A DNA stretch of 64,000 nucleotides from JBBROS01 sp963752225 (GTDB taxonomy: Bacteria; Pseudomonadota; Alphaproteobacteria; Acetobacterales; Acetobacteraceae). Below are positions 9,692-18,359 of this stretch, in pieces; positions within the stretch are counted from its first letter, which is position 1; every line of letters begins with the position of its first letter. The DNA lies in contig CAVVXS010000007.1 in the NCBI GenBank assembly GCA_963752225.1, positions 186,001-250,000 on the forward strand. The letters are read 5' to 3'. The position numbers were made by a program, and so were the translations under genes. The notes beneath the pieces were generated by a model. It did no database searches, was not told where the DNA came from, and saw nothing but the letters and a program-made list of their open reading frames with translations.

Positions 9692-10618
9692 ATGTCGTTA
9701 GACGCCGATCTCCTCCTGGACAGGCGGCGCCTCAAGCGCCGCCTGAACTTCTGGCGCATCGCGGCGGTGGTGGCCTTCATCGCCGCCGTGCTGATCGCGG
9801 TCGTGCCGGGCGGTTTGCGCGGCGGCGGTCCGCATGTGGCGCGGGTCAACGTCCGCGGCGTCATCAGCGAGGACCGCAAGTTGCTCGACGCCGTGGCGGC
9901 GTTGGAGAAGGACCGCAGCGTGCGCGCCGTCGTTGTGGCGGTTGACAGTCCGGGCGGCTCGGTCGCGGGCGGCGAAAGCCTGCGCGCCGCCTTGATCCGG
10001 GTGGCGGCGGCCAAGCCGGTCGTGGCCGTGATGTCCGGCACGGCAGCGTCGGCGGGTTACATGGTCTCGCTCCCGGCCGCCCGCATTTTCGCGCGGGACG
10101 CCACCCTGACGGGTTCGATCGGCGTCATCTTGCAGACGGCCGAAGCGTCGGGCCTGCTGGAGCGACTGGGGGTGAGCGCCCCTGCCATCACCTCGGGGCC
10201 GCTCAAGGACCAGCCGAGCTTCACCCGGCCGCTGTCGGCCGAGGGTCGCGCCTACCTGGATGGCTTGGTGGCGGATTTTTACGACCAGTTCGTGTCCATG
10301 GTCGCCGACGCCCGCCACCTCGACAAGGCCCGGGTGCAGGCGCTCGCTGACGGCCGGGCCTATACCGGGCGGCAGGCGCTGGCGCTGGGCCTCGTGGACC
10401 AGATCGGCGGCGAGCCCGAAGCGCGCGCCTGGCTGCAATCCGAGCGGAACGTTCCCGACAGCTTGCCGATCCGTGACCTCAAGCCCGGCTCGGTGTTCGA
10501 TCGGGCCGCCGGCAGCGCGATGAGCGGCGTCTTCGATGTGGTCGCCGGGCGGTTGCTCGGGGGTCAGGCGCCAGCTGCGGGCGCCTGGGCGCTATGGCAG
10601 GGCGGCTCGGCGCAATAG
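9692..10618 (+). CDS. sppA: Signal peptide peptidase SppA, short form
   Basis: Inner-membrane serine protease that degrades cleaved signal peptides. The 308 aa match the short form with a single catalytic domain. A transmembrane segment lies at about 21-45 (FWRIAAVVAFIAAVLIAVV). The S49 domain follows with VDSPGGSVAGGE, and MSGTAASAGYMVSLPA contains the presumed nucleophile Ser. The Lys of the Ser-Lys dyad is probably in GPLKDQPSF. Starts at ATG 9692, 66 nt after rpsA, the usual arrangement in Rhodospirillales, with ihfB next. Confidence 0.9.
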   Translation: MSLDADLLLDRRRLKRRLNFWRIAAVVAFIAAVLIAVVPGGLRGGGPHVARVNVRGVISEDRKLLDAVAALEKDRSVRAVVVAVDSPGGSVAGGESLRAALIRVAAAKPVVAVMSGTAASAGYMVSLPAARIFARDATLTGSIGVILQTAEASGLLERLGVSAPAITSGPLKDQPSFTRPLSAEGRAYLDGLVADFYDQFVSMVADARHLDKARVQALADGRAYTGRQALALGLVDQIGGEPEARAWLQSERNVPDSLPIRDLKPGSVFDRAAGSAMSGVFDVVAGRLLGGQAPAAGAWALWQGGSAQ

Positions 10619-10724
10619 TCGAACGCCTATTCTGGACGTCTCAAATGTCGGTCCTGTTCTCCTTGACGCCGCGGGCGGCGCGGAGGCATGGTCGCCTCAA
10701 CAATAGACCAGCGAAGACGCAACA

Positions 10725-11057
10725 ATGACAAAGTCCGAGCTGATCGCCGACCTCGCTGCCGCCAACCCGCATTTGACAAGCCGCGACGTCGAGCTGATCG
10801 TTGGCACTATCTTCGACGAGATCACGTCCGCCTTGGCGCGGGGCGCCCGGGTCGAATTGCGCGGCTTCGGGGCGTTTACGGTGAAGCGCCGGGACGCGCG
10901 CACAGGCCGCAATCCGCGCACAGGTGAAGCGGTCCCGGTTGACGAGAAGGCCGTGCCGTTCTTCAAAGCTGGCAAGGACCTGCGCGAGCGGGTCAACCGT
11001 GGTCCGGTGAAGGCCGGTGCCCGCACCGCCCTCCGGGCCGAACGAGCCAGCGCCTGA
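10725..11057 (+). CDS. ihfB: Integration host factor subunit beta
   Basis: DNA-bending protein that pairs with IhfA (not in this window) and acts in recombination, replication and transcription. The 110 aa show the DNABII fold: MTKSELIADLA, then the arm RVELRGFGAFTVKRRDARTGRNPRTGE, with the Pro that intercalates into DNA in RNPRTG, and PFFKAGKDLRERVN. A short C-terminal extension after residue 95 is not conserved. The rpsA-sppA-ihfB-lapA order is typical of the lineage. Confidence 0.93.
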   Translation: MTKSELIADLAAANPHLTSRDVELIVGTIFDEITSALARGARVELRGFGAFTVKRRDARTGRNPRTGEAVPVDEKAVPFFKAGKDLRERVNRGPVKAGARTALRAERASA

Positions 11058-11070
11058 GGATGTGCCGCCG

Positions 11071-11412
11071 ATGATCCGTACGTTGATTTCCATTCCGCTG
11101 ATCGTCGTGCTGATCGCCTTTGCGCTGTCGAACCAGCAGCCGGTGCGGGTCGGCATCTGGCCGACCGACATCCAGGTCGATGTGCCGCTGTCGGTGGCGG
11201 TTTTGGTGGCGGCGGCGTTGTTCTTCGTGGTCGGCGCGTTCATGACCTGGACCGGTCTGGTGGCGATGCGCGGCCGGGCCCGCCGGGCCGAGCGGCATGC
11301 GCGGGAGCTGCAAGCGCAGCTCGAGTCGATGCGGCAGACCCACATCGAGCACCTGCGCGCGCATCAGGCTCCAAGCTCGAGCCGGGAAGTGGCGCTGCTG
11401 CCGCCGGGCTGA
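11071..11412 (+). CDS. LapA-domain (DUF1049) membrane protein
   Basis: A 113-aa inner-membrane protein of the LapA/YciS family. Two transmembrane segments lie at about 4-20 (LISIPLIVVLIAFALSN) and 42-62 (SVAVLVAAALFFVVGAF), with the conserved NQQPVRVGIWP between them. A cytoplasmic Arg/Glu-rich coiled-coil tail follows. In E. coli the family acts with LapB in controlling lipopolysaccharide synthesis; the role in alphaproteobacteria is less clear. Start at ATG 11071, 14 nt after ihfB, where the hydrophobic segment begins. Confidence 0.85.
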   Translation: MIRTLISIPLIVVLIAFALSNQQPVRVGIWPTDIQVDVPLSVAVLVAAALFFVVGAFMTWTGLVAMRGRARRAERHARELQAQLESMRQTHIEHLRAHQAPSSSREVALLPPG

Positions 11413-11425
11413 TCGATCGCCGCCG

Positions 11426-12058
11426 ATGACCGAGGTCAAGATTTGCGGCATCCGCGACGCTGCGGCGATGGACGCGGTCGCCGAAGCCGGGGCGGACTGG
11501 GTCGGGTTCGTGTTCTTCCCGCCGTCGCCCCGCTCCCTGCCGCCTGCTGACGCCGCTGCCCTCGCCGCCCGCCATCCGAACGGTCCGAAGCCGGTCGCGC
11601 TGCTTGTCGATCCGACCGACGCGGAGGTGGCCAACGTGCTCGCGGCCGTGCCGCTCGCGGCGCTGCAGGTGCACGCGTCGGCGGCCCGCGCCGCGGAGAT
11701 CCAGAACCGCTTCGGCGTCCCGGTCTGGCACGCGGTCGGCGTCGACGGCGCCGGTGATCTCCCGCAGCAGGCGTCCGGCGTGTCCCGCCTGCTGCTCGAC
11801 CGCAAGCCGGGCGCCAACGCGACGTTGCCCGGCGGCAATGCGGCCGCGTTCGACTGGTCGGTGCTGCGCGACTGGCAGGCGCCGGCGCCTTGGGTGCTCG
11901 CAGGCGGGTTGACGCCAGCCAGCGTGGCCGAGGCGATCCGCCGGACCGGCGCGCCGGTGGTGGACGTCTCGTCTGGGGTCGAGCGGTCGCGCGGCGTGAA
12001 GGACCCAGCGATGATCGAGTCGTTCGTGGCGGCGGTGCGCGCCGCGTCAGAGCCGTGA
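11426..12058 (+). CDS. trpF: Phosphoribosylanthranilate isomerase
   Basis: Converts phosphoribosylanthranilate to CdRP in tryptophan synthesis. The 210-aa TIM barrel begins TEVKICGIRDA, with the catalytic Cys at about residue 7, and has DWVGFVFFPPSPRS, LQVHASA, the catalytic Asp strand LLLDRK, WVLAGGLTP and VDVSSGVERSRGVKD. Start at ATG 11426, 13 nt after the lapA-like gene. In many relatives trpB and trpA follow trpF; here a convergent LysR gene follows instead, overlapping the end of trpF by 12 nt. Confidence 0.93.
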   Translation: MTEVKICGIRDAAAMDAVAEAGADWVGFVFFPPSPRSLPPADAAALAARHPNGPKPVALLVDPTDAEVANVLAAVPLAALQVHASAARAAEIQNRFGVPVWHAVGVDGAGDLPQQASGVSRLLLDRKPGANATLPGGNAAAFDWSVLRDWQAPAPWVLAGGLTPASVAEAIRRTGAPVVDVSSGVERSRGVKDPAMIESFVAAVRAASEP

Positions 12059-13012
12059 GGCTTCCTCGATCATGATGGCGCGCAGCCACTCCGCCGCGGG
12101 GCCGGCGCCGAGGCCGCGGTGCCAGACCATCGAGATCGGGATCGCCGCGACCTCGTAAGGCGGATCGAACAAGCGCAGCCCGAAATGCCCGGCCAGCGAT
12201 CGCCCGAGCCGCTCCGGCACCAGGGCGGCAAGGTCGGAGCGGCCGACGATCGCGAGCGCCGCGTAGCTGTCCGGGATCGTCAGCCGGACCGGCCAGGGTT
12301 CCCCGATCGCCGCCAAGGCCCGCAGTAGCGCGCCGTCGTCGTCCTGAATGGTCCGGCGCTCCAGCCCGCGTCCCAGGTCCGGCAGGTCCGGATCCGCGTC
12401 GTCGTCGGACAGCACCCGGACCAGATGCGGCAGCCGGGCCAGGCGTTCCAGGGTCAGCGGCTCGGACGCTGCCGGGTGGTCAGCGCGCATTGCCCAGACG
12501 AGCCGCTCCTGCAGCAGATCCTGCACGCCGAAACGTTCCGGCACCCGGCGATAGCTGGCGATTGCGAGGTCGAGCCGGCTGGAGTTGAGCGCCTCCGTGG
12601 CGCCGGCGAATCCGGGCTTGATCCGCAATTCCACCGCCGGGGCCAGCTCGCGCACCCGGGCGACCACGGCCGGCAGCAGCACGGCGCGGGCATAGGGGTC
12701 GGCGGCAATGGCGAACCGCTGCTCCGCCACGACGGGGTCGAAGCCGGTCTCGGCGAGCGCCGCCTGCAAGTTTGCCAGCGCGGCGCGGACCCGGGGCCCC
12801 ATCTCGCGCGCCCGCGATGTCGGAACCATGCCGTCCGACGTTTTGTTGAACAATTCGTCGCCGAGCAAGTCGCGCAGCCGATGCAGGGCATGGCTGACGG
12901 CTGACTGCGTCACCCCCAAGCGCAAGCCGGCGCGGGTGACACTGCGCTCCTCATGCAACGCATCGAACACCCGCAGCAGGTTCAGGTCGATGGCCGAGAA
13001 ATTGACGCTCAC
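12047..13012 (-). CDS. LysR-family transcriptional regulator
   Basis: A 321-aa regulator with the N-terminal winged helix DLNLLRVFDALHEERSVTRA and GVTQSAVSHALHRLRDLLGDELF, followed by a type-2 periplasmic-binding fold for the effector. GTG 13012 was chosen because LysR proteins begin 5-10 residues before DLNLLRVF. ATGs at 13075 and 13105 are in frame but would add 20-30 unrelated residues. Its target is unknown. The gene ends 12 nt inside trpF, so the two converge with overlap. Confidence 0.85.
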   Translation of the reverse strand: MSVNFSAIDLNLLRVFDALHEERSVTRAGLRLGVTQSAVSHALHRLRDLLGDELFNKTSDGMVPTSRAREMGPRVRAALANLQAALAETGFDPVVAEQRFAIAADPYARAVLLPAVVARVRELAPAVELRIKPGFAGATEALNSSRLDLAIASYRRVPERFGVQDLLQERLVWAMRADHPAASEPLTLERLARLPHLVRVLSDDDADPDLPDLGRGLERRTIQDDDGALLRALAAIGEPWPVRLTIPDSYAALAIVGRSDLAALVPERLGRSLAGHFGLRLFDPPYEVAAIPISMVWHRGLGAGPAAEWLRAIMIEEASRL

Positions 13013-13168
13013 GGGCAACCGGCCCGCAGCCGTTCCGGATGAAGCAGGCTCATGAGCAGCGTGACGACATATCATTGGCGATTGGGATGTGCATGGCCGA
13101 TCCATTACCGCGGTCCGCCGTTATATCGCGGCTGTACACGTAATCATGAAGCAATGGAGAGTTCCCCC

Positions 13169-13504
13169 ATGCGCAAGACCTTGTTGATCGGAACGGTTCT
13201 TCTTGCGGCCGGCTGCTCGGCGCAGCCACCGGCGCCGGCGAAGGTGAGTTGGAGCTACGGCGCCGGCAACGGTGACGGCGTTACGTACGCGGGTCCGAAG
13301 CCCGTGTTCAGCCGCGGCAACGGCCTTGGCAACGGCGACAGCGTGACGAGCGGCACGGCGCCGACCGAGAATTACGGCTATGGAGCCGAGAACGCGTCCG
13401 GCGTGATGGTGCAAACCACGCCCGAGCAGCGGCAGCAGGTCGCGGCCCCGGCCGCGTCGACCCCGGCGCCCGCATCGAGGACGGCCCCGGGCACGCATAG
13501 CTGA
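13169..13504 (+). CDS. Small repeat-bearing lipoprotein, function unknown
   Basis: A 111-aa predicted lipoprotein. The lipobox LLAAGC places the acylated Cys at about residue 15, after MRKTLLIG. The mature part carries three loose repeats about 20 residues apart: GAGNGDGVTY, GLGNGDSVTS and GAENASGVMV, and ends in a Pro/Ala-rich tail. Start at ATG 13169, with GGAGAG about 8 nt upstream; an ATG at 13154 overlaps that site. It is followed by a strong hairpin. I do not recognise a family. Confidence 0.75.
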   Translation: MRKTLLIGTVLLAAGCSAQPPAPAKVSWSYGAGNGDGVTYAGPKPVFSRGNGLGNGDSVTSGTAPTENYGYGAENASGVMVQTTPEQRQQVAAPAASTPAPASRTAPGTHS

Positions 13505-13517
13505 CGCAATGAGCGGA

Positions 13518-13550
13518 GCGGCCCCCCTGCGCGCACCGCAGTGGGGGCCG
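13518..13550 (+). terminator. Hairpin terminator after small lipoprotein
   Basis: Arms GCGGCCCCCC-TGCG (13518-13531) and CGCAG-T-GGGGGCCGC (about 13537-13551) pair almost fully. It lies 14 nt after the lipoprotein stop. There is no long T-run. Confidence 0.65.
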
Positions 13551-13630
13551 CGTCTTCACCATTTGTTGTAGATGGGATCGGCAGCCGCCGACCCGGCGTT
13601 GCCTCGTCGGTCTGCTCGAGGAGGATGACG

Positions 13631-13924
13631 ATGACCCGAGTTAAGTTCACGACCCGAAGCAAGCTGGCGCGGCACCTGATCGCCGCCGTTGCGTTCACCG
13701 CGCTGAGTGCAGCCCCGGTTCTGGCAGCCAATGCGCGGCATCCGCACCGCAACGTCGACCACCGCGTCGATAAGGGCGGCGACACCGGCGACAGCCAGGT
13801 CGAGAAGCTCAACCAGCAGCAACTCGACAGCCTGCGCAGCCAGAACGGCACCAGCGCGGCGACCCCAGGCGTCGGCGCGCCGATGATGGACCAGCAAGTA
13901 CCGGCGGGCCGCGTCGGACCGTAA
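13631..13924 (+). CDS. Small secreted protein, function unknown
   Basis: A 97-aa protein with a clear signal peptide: basic TRVKFTTRSKLARH, then hydrophobic LIAAVAFTALSAAPVLA ending in a V-L-A cleavage site near residue 32. The mature region of about 65 residues is polar (Gln, Asp, Gly, His) with no cysteines. ATG 13631 was preferred to ATG 13625 because AGGAGG ends 6 nt before it. A hairpin follows the stop, so it may be a single-gene unit. No family recognised. Confidence 0.72.
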   Translation: MTRVKFTTRSKLARHLIAAVAFTALSAAPVLAANARHPHRNVDHRVDKGGDTGDSQVEKLNQQQLDSLRSQNGTSAATPGVGAPMMDQQVPAGRVGP

Positions 13925-13936
13925 CCTTCCGGCTTC

Positions 13937-13967
13937 GTGGCCGGTGCTGAAGCCCAGCGCCGGCCAC
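13937..13967 (+). terminator. Hairpin after small secreted protein
   Basis: Perfect 8-nt arms GTGGCCGG (13937-13944) and CCGGCCAC (13960-13967), followed by CTTTCG. It starts 12 nt after the stop of the secreted-protein gene. The remaining 210 nt to the next gene show nothing I can name. Confidence 0.6.
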
Positions 13968-14177
13968 CTTTCGACTCTGCCGACGAGAACCGATCGCGAG
14001 CTATGACCGGCGGTCGTGAACGTTGCCCCCGCGGCGACGCTCGTCACGAGGCTTTACAGATTCCGCTTCGCCGTGCTGCCGTTCCGCTTGGCCGCAAGTC
14101 GCGCCACGTGGGGTCGATTCTGCCATGGCATGGTCCTTTGAACTCCTGAACTCCGCCCAGTCCGGCGCGTCGCGCGC

Positions 14178-15047
14178 ATGATCAGCCTCGACACTCTCAA
14201 TGCTGCGGGCCGCGCCGAATTCGTCGCCGTGTTGGGCGCCGTGTTCGAGGATGCGGCGTGGGTGGCCGAGCATGCCTGGGACGTCCGGCCCTTTCCGACG
14301 GTGACGGCGCTGCACCAGGCAATGTTCGACGAGGTGATCGACGCTGACGAGGACGAGCTGCTCGATTTCCTCAACGGCCACCCGGATCTTGCCGGTTCAG
14401 CCGTCCTGGGCGAGCACTCTGCGTCCGAGCAGGCCGGGCTTGGCCTGGACACGCTGGACGAGGACGCCGCTGCCCGGTTCGAGGCGATGAACGACGCCTA
14501 CCGCGCCCGCTTCGGCTTTCCCTTCATCATCTGCGTCCGGCGCCACACCCGCGCGTCGATCGCGCGCGAGTTCGAGCGCCGCATGATGGCCGAACCGGAC
14601 GCGGAACGGGCGGCCGCGCTGGAGGAGATCTTCCGCATCACCCGGCTCCGGATCGCCGGACTGGTGTCCGGCCCGGGGATGCCGGCGGTGGGCGGCGGCC
14701 TCTCGACCCATGTGCTCGATACCGCGCAGGGACGGCCGGCGGGGGGCGTGGTGGTCGAACTGTTCGTGCTGGAGCCGGAAGGGCCGGAGCTGGTGATCCG
14801 CGGCACCACCAACGCCGACGGCCGCGTTCCGGGCGGCCTGATCCCCGACGGCGATCCGCTGCGGATCGGCCGCTATGAGATCCGTTTCCATGTCGGCGAG
14901 TATTTCGCCCGCGCCGGGCTGCCGCTCGCGGAGCCGCCCTTTTACGACGTAGTCCCGGTACTGATCGGCTTGGCCGAGGCAGAGGCGCACTACCACGTGC
15001 CGCTGCTCGTCAGTCCATGGACGTACACGACCTATCGGGGCAGCTGA
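14178..15047 (+). CDS. Fused OHCU decarboxylase / 5-hydroxyisourate hydrolase
   Basis: A 289-aa two-domain enzyme for the last two steps from urate oxidation to S-allantoin. Residues 1-168 are OHCU decarboxylase (UraD), with the catalytic His in NGHPDLAG (H68) and SASEQAGL (81-88). Residues about 175-289 are the transthyretin-like hydroxyisourate hydrolase (UraH), with LSTHVLDTAQGRPA, the Arg-containing strand GRYEIRFHVGEYF, HYHVPLLVSPWTYTTY and the C-terminal YRGS signature. The order UraD-UraH is the one found in plant allantoin synthase. Chemically UraH acts before UraD. No urate oxidase gene lies next to it. The start ATG has no strong ribosome site. Confidence 0.92.
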   Translation: MISLDTLNAAGRAEFVAVLGAVFEDAAWVAEHAWDVRPFPTVTALHQAMFDEVIDADEDELLDFLNGHPDLAGSAVLGEHSASEQAGLGLDTLDEDAAARFEAMNDAYRARFGFPFIICVRRHTRASIAREFERRMMAEPDAERAAALEEIFRITRLRIAGLVSGPGMPAVGGGLSTHVLDTAQGRPAGGVVVELFVLEPEGPELVIRGTTNADGRVPGGLIPDGDPLRIGRYEIRFHVGEYFARAGLPLAEPPFYDVVPVLIGLAEAEAHYHVPLLVSPWTYTTYRGS

Positions 15048-15117
15048 CCCGGCGCCGCCCGTTGCAGGCGGGCGTTGGACGCAGCATATCGCGGGCATCC
15101 ACAATCGAGGGGGCCCC

Positions 15118-16960
15118 ATGAGCGAGAACACCACCGTAGAGCGTCATGAGTTCAGCGCCGAGGTTGGGCGTCTGCTCGACCTCGTGGTGCATTCGCTGTA
15201 CTCCGACCGCGAGATCTTCCTGCGCGAGCTGGTCGCCAATGCCGCCGACGCGACCGACCGGCGGCGGTTCGAAGCGCTGACGGACCCGTCGCTGACCTCG
15301 CCGGGCGACGCCGCCATCCGTGTCGCCGCCGACAAGACGTTGCGCACCATCACCATCAGCGACAGCGGCGTCGGCATGAGCAAGGCCGAGCTGACGCAGA
15401 ACCTCGGGACGATCGCCCGTTCCGGCACCCGCGCGTTCGGGGCGGAGATCGCCAAGGCGGCCGAGGGCACGGACAAGCCGAGCCTGATCGGCCAGTTCGG
15501 CGTCGGCTTCTACTCCGCCTTCATGGTCGCGGACCGGGTCGAGGTGACCAGCCGCCGGGCCGGGAGCGACGAGGCCTGGAGCTGGGCCAGTGAGGGCGGC
15601 GGCAATTTCACCCTGACCCCGGCCGATCGCGGCGAAGCCGGCACCACGATCGTGCTGCACCTCAAGGAGGACGCGGACGAGTTCCTCGAGCCGGTGCGGC
15701 TCGAGACGATCATCCGCAAGTGGGCCGACCACATCACCGTGCCGATCCTGGTCGCCCAAGGCGGCGAGGAAGCGGACAAGGCGGCCAACGAGGGCACCGC
15801 GCTGTGGCGCAAGTCGAAGTCCGAGGTGACGCCCGAGCAGGTACAAGGACTTCTACCGTCACGTCGCCCATGCCTACGACGAGCCGTGGTCCACCCTGCA
15901 TTGGCGGGCCGAAGGGGCGCTCGAGTTCACCGCGCTGCTGTTCATCCCCGGCATGCCGCCGTTCGAGCCGGTCGAGGGGCCGCGTGAGAGCCGCGTGCGG
16001 CTGCACGTGCGGCGCATGTTCATCACCGACGAGGCCGACCTGCTGCCGCCTTGGGCGCGCTTCGTGCAGGGCGTGGTCGACACCGAGGACCTGCCGCTCA
16101 ACGTGAGCCGCGAGATGCTGCAGGCGACGCCGGTGCTGGCGCGCATCCGCAAGGCCGTCACCGGCCGGGTGCTGAACGAGCTGAAGTCGCGGTCGAAGGA
16201 AACCGAGGACTACGCGAAATTCATCGAGGCGTTCGGCGCCGTCCTGAAGGAAGGCGTGTGGGACGACGCCGAATACCGGCAGGAATTGGCGCCGCTGATG
16301 CGGTTCAAGTCGTCGGCGGTTGAGGGTTGGACCGGGCTCGCCGACTATGTCGGGCGGATGAAGCCGGAGCAGGAGGCGATCTACTTCCTTGCCGGCGACG
16401 ACGCCGAAGCGTTGGCGAAATCACCCCAGCTCGAGGGTTTCCGAGCGCGTGGGGTCGAGGTGCTGCTGTTGACCGACCAGGTCGACGCATTCTGGCCGGA
16501 ACGCCTCGGCGCCTTCGAAGGCAAGTCGCTGAAATCGGTGACGCAGGGCGCCGCCGATCTCGCGAAGCTGCCGGGCGCGGCGCCGGAGGGCGAGGCGGCC
16601 AACGTCGACAAGCTGATCGAGGCGCTGAAGGCGGCGCTGGGCAGCGAAGTCGGCGAGGTGCGCACCACGGATCGTCTGGTGGAGAGTGCGGTGGTGCTGG
16701 CCGCTGCCGGGTTCGGGCCCGACCTGCAGATGCAGCGGATCCTGAAGCGGCACGGCCGGCAGCAGTTCGCGCTGCCGGCGACGCTGGAGATCAACCCGCG
16801 CCATGCGCTGGTGCGGCGTCTGGCCGAGCGGGCCGACGCCGGCGAGGACATGAGCGATGCGGCGCACCTGCTGCTGGATGTGGCTCGGGTGCAGGACGGC
16901 GACTTGCCGGCCGACCCGGCCGCGTTCGCGCGCCGGGTGACGGCGGCGTTGGTGGGGTAA
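15118..16960 (+). pseudogene. htpG: Chaperone HtpG (Hsp90), frameshifted
   Basis: ATP-dependent Hsp90 chaperone gene split by one extra base. Codons from ATG 15118 read normally to residue 241 (VTPEQ, ending 15840). An extra G at 15840-15841 then shifts the frame to missense ending at 15987. Dropping one G restores YKDFYRHVAHAYDEPW and the remaining 372 residues to 16960, a total of 613 aa, close to the family norm (about 620). The N-terminal ATPase domain (FLRELVANAADA, GQFGVGFYSAFMVAD), middle domain (PLNVSREMLQ) and C-terminal dimerisation domain are otherwise intact with no other damage. This pattern suggests a sequencing error or a very recent mutation. If real, the product would stop after the ATPase domain. 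Confidence 0.9.
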
Positions 16961-16967
16961 CAGCAGG

Positions 16968-16988
16968 GCGGGGCGGCAGCCGCCCCGC
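16968..16988. terminator. Shared hairpin between htpG and tyrS
   Basis: GCGGGGCGGC (16968-16977) and GCCGCCCCGC (16979-16988) are perfect inverted arms. They lie 7 nt after htpG and 18 nt from the end of the convergent tyrS, so the hairpin can serve both. Confidence 0.65.
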
Positions 16989-17005
16989 TGCGGCTGCGGC
17001 CGGCC

Positions 17006-18250
17006 TTACTGCGGCCGCACCAAGCGATGCTGCTTGCGGCCGGCCGACAGCTTGATGGCGCCGTGGCGGAGGTCGGCGGCGCCGAGTTGCGCGGCCTCGT
17101 CGGTGAGCGCGACGTCGTTCACGCGGGCACCGCCCCCGCGGATCAGCCGGCGCGCCTCACCATTGCTGGCGGCCAGGCCCAATTCGACGAACAAGCGGAT
17201 AGCGGGGATGCCGGCGGCCAACGACGCCGCCGCGACGGTATGGGTCGGCAGCGCGTCTGCGGCCACGCCTTCCTCGAACGCCTGGCGTGCGGTCTCCGCG
17301 GCCGTCTCGGCGGCCGCGCGGCCGTGCAGCAGCGCGGTCGCCTCGGTCGCCAGGCGTTTCTTCGCCTCGTTGATCTCGGCACCCGGCAACGCCTCGAGCC
17401 GGGCGATCTCGTCCAGCGGCAGGTCGGTGAATAATCGCAGGAAGCGGCCGACGTCGGCGTCCTCGGCATTGCGCCAGAACTGCCAGTAGTCCCACGGCGA
17501 CAGGCGGTCGGCGCGCAGCCACACCGCGCCGCCGGCGGTCTTGCCCATCTTGGCGCCGCTTGCGGTGGTGATCAGCGGGGTGGTCAGCCCGAACACCTGC
17601 TGCGCGTCGGTCCGCCGCACCAGCTCGACGCCGGACACGATGTTGCCCCACTGGTCCGAGCCGCCCATCTGGATCAGCACGCCGTAGCGGCGGCGCAATT
17701 CTCGGAAATCGTAGCTCTGCAGGATCATGTAGTTGAATTCGAGGAACGTCAGCGGCTGCTCGCGGTCGAGCCGCAGCCGGACGCTGTCGAAGGTCAGCAT
17801 GCGGTTGATGGTGAAGTGCGGGCCGACGTCGCGCAGCAGGTCGATCCAGCCGAGCCGGTCGAGCCAGTCGGCGTTGTTCACTTGGATCGCCTCGTCCGGG
17901 CCGTCGCCGAAGCGCACGAACGGGGCGATGCAGGACTGGATGCCGGCCATGTTGCGGGCAATGGCCTCGTCGCCGAGCATCTGCCGCGCCTCGTCCTTGC
18001 CGGACGGGTCGCCGATGCGCGTGGTGCCGCCGCCCATCAGCACGACCGGGCGGTGTCCGTGCCGCTGCATCAGCCGCAGCAGCATGATCTGCACCAGGCT
18101 GCCGACGTGCAGGCTGTCGGCGGTGCAGTCGAAGCCGATATAACCGGCGACCCCGCCGGCCTGAAGTGCCGCGTCGAGCGCAGGTTCATCGGTGATTTGA
18201 TGGACGAAACCGCGGGCGGCGGCCTCGGCAAGGAAGGAGTTGCTGGGCAT
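17006..18250 (-). CDS. tyrS: Tyrosyl-tRNA synthetase
   Basis: Charges tRNA-Tyr. The 414-aa class I synthetase has the HIGH-type motif in DSLHVGSLVQ at about 45-54, the Tyr-binding NYMILQSYDF and the KMSKS-type loop AKMGKT. The C-terminal S4 RNA-binding domain contains NGEARRLIRGGGARVN. Length fits the bacterial TyrRS group with an S4 domain. ATG 18250 was taken; a GTG at 18259 adds three residues. No tyrosine T-box is expected in this lineage and none was seen. Confidence 0.94.
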   Translation of the reverse strand: MPSNSFLAEAAARGFVHQITDEPALDAALQAGGVAGYIGFDCTADSLHVGSLVQIMLLRLMQRHGHRPVVLMGGGTTRIGDPSGKDEARQMLGDEAIARNMAGIQSCIAPFVRFGDGPDEAIQVNNADWLDRLGWIDLLRDVGPHFTINRMLTFDSVRLRLDREQPLTFLEFNYMILQSYDFRELRRRYGVLIQMGGSDQWGNIVSGVELVRRTDAQQVFGLTTPLITTASGAKMGKTAGGAVWLRADRLSPWDYWQFWRNAEDADVGRFLRLFTDLPLDEIARLEALPGAEINEAKKRLATEATALLHGRAAAETAAETARQAFEEGVAADALPTHTVAAASLAAGIPAIRLFVELGLAASNGEARRLIRGGGARVNDVALTDEAAQLGAADLRHGAIKLSAGRKQHRLVRPQ

Positions 18251-18359
18251 CCCGCGCACTTACTACGGCGGCGATGCGCGTCCAAGCGGTGACGGCAGGA
18301 GACGCATCAGCCCCCGGTCCGTTGCCGAACCAGGGGCCGATGCGCCGATGCGAAACCGG

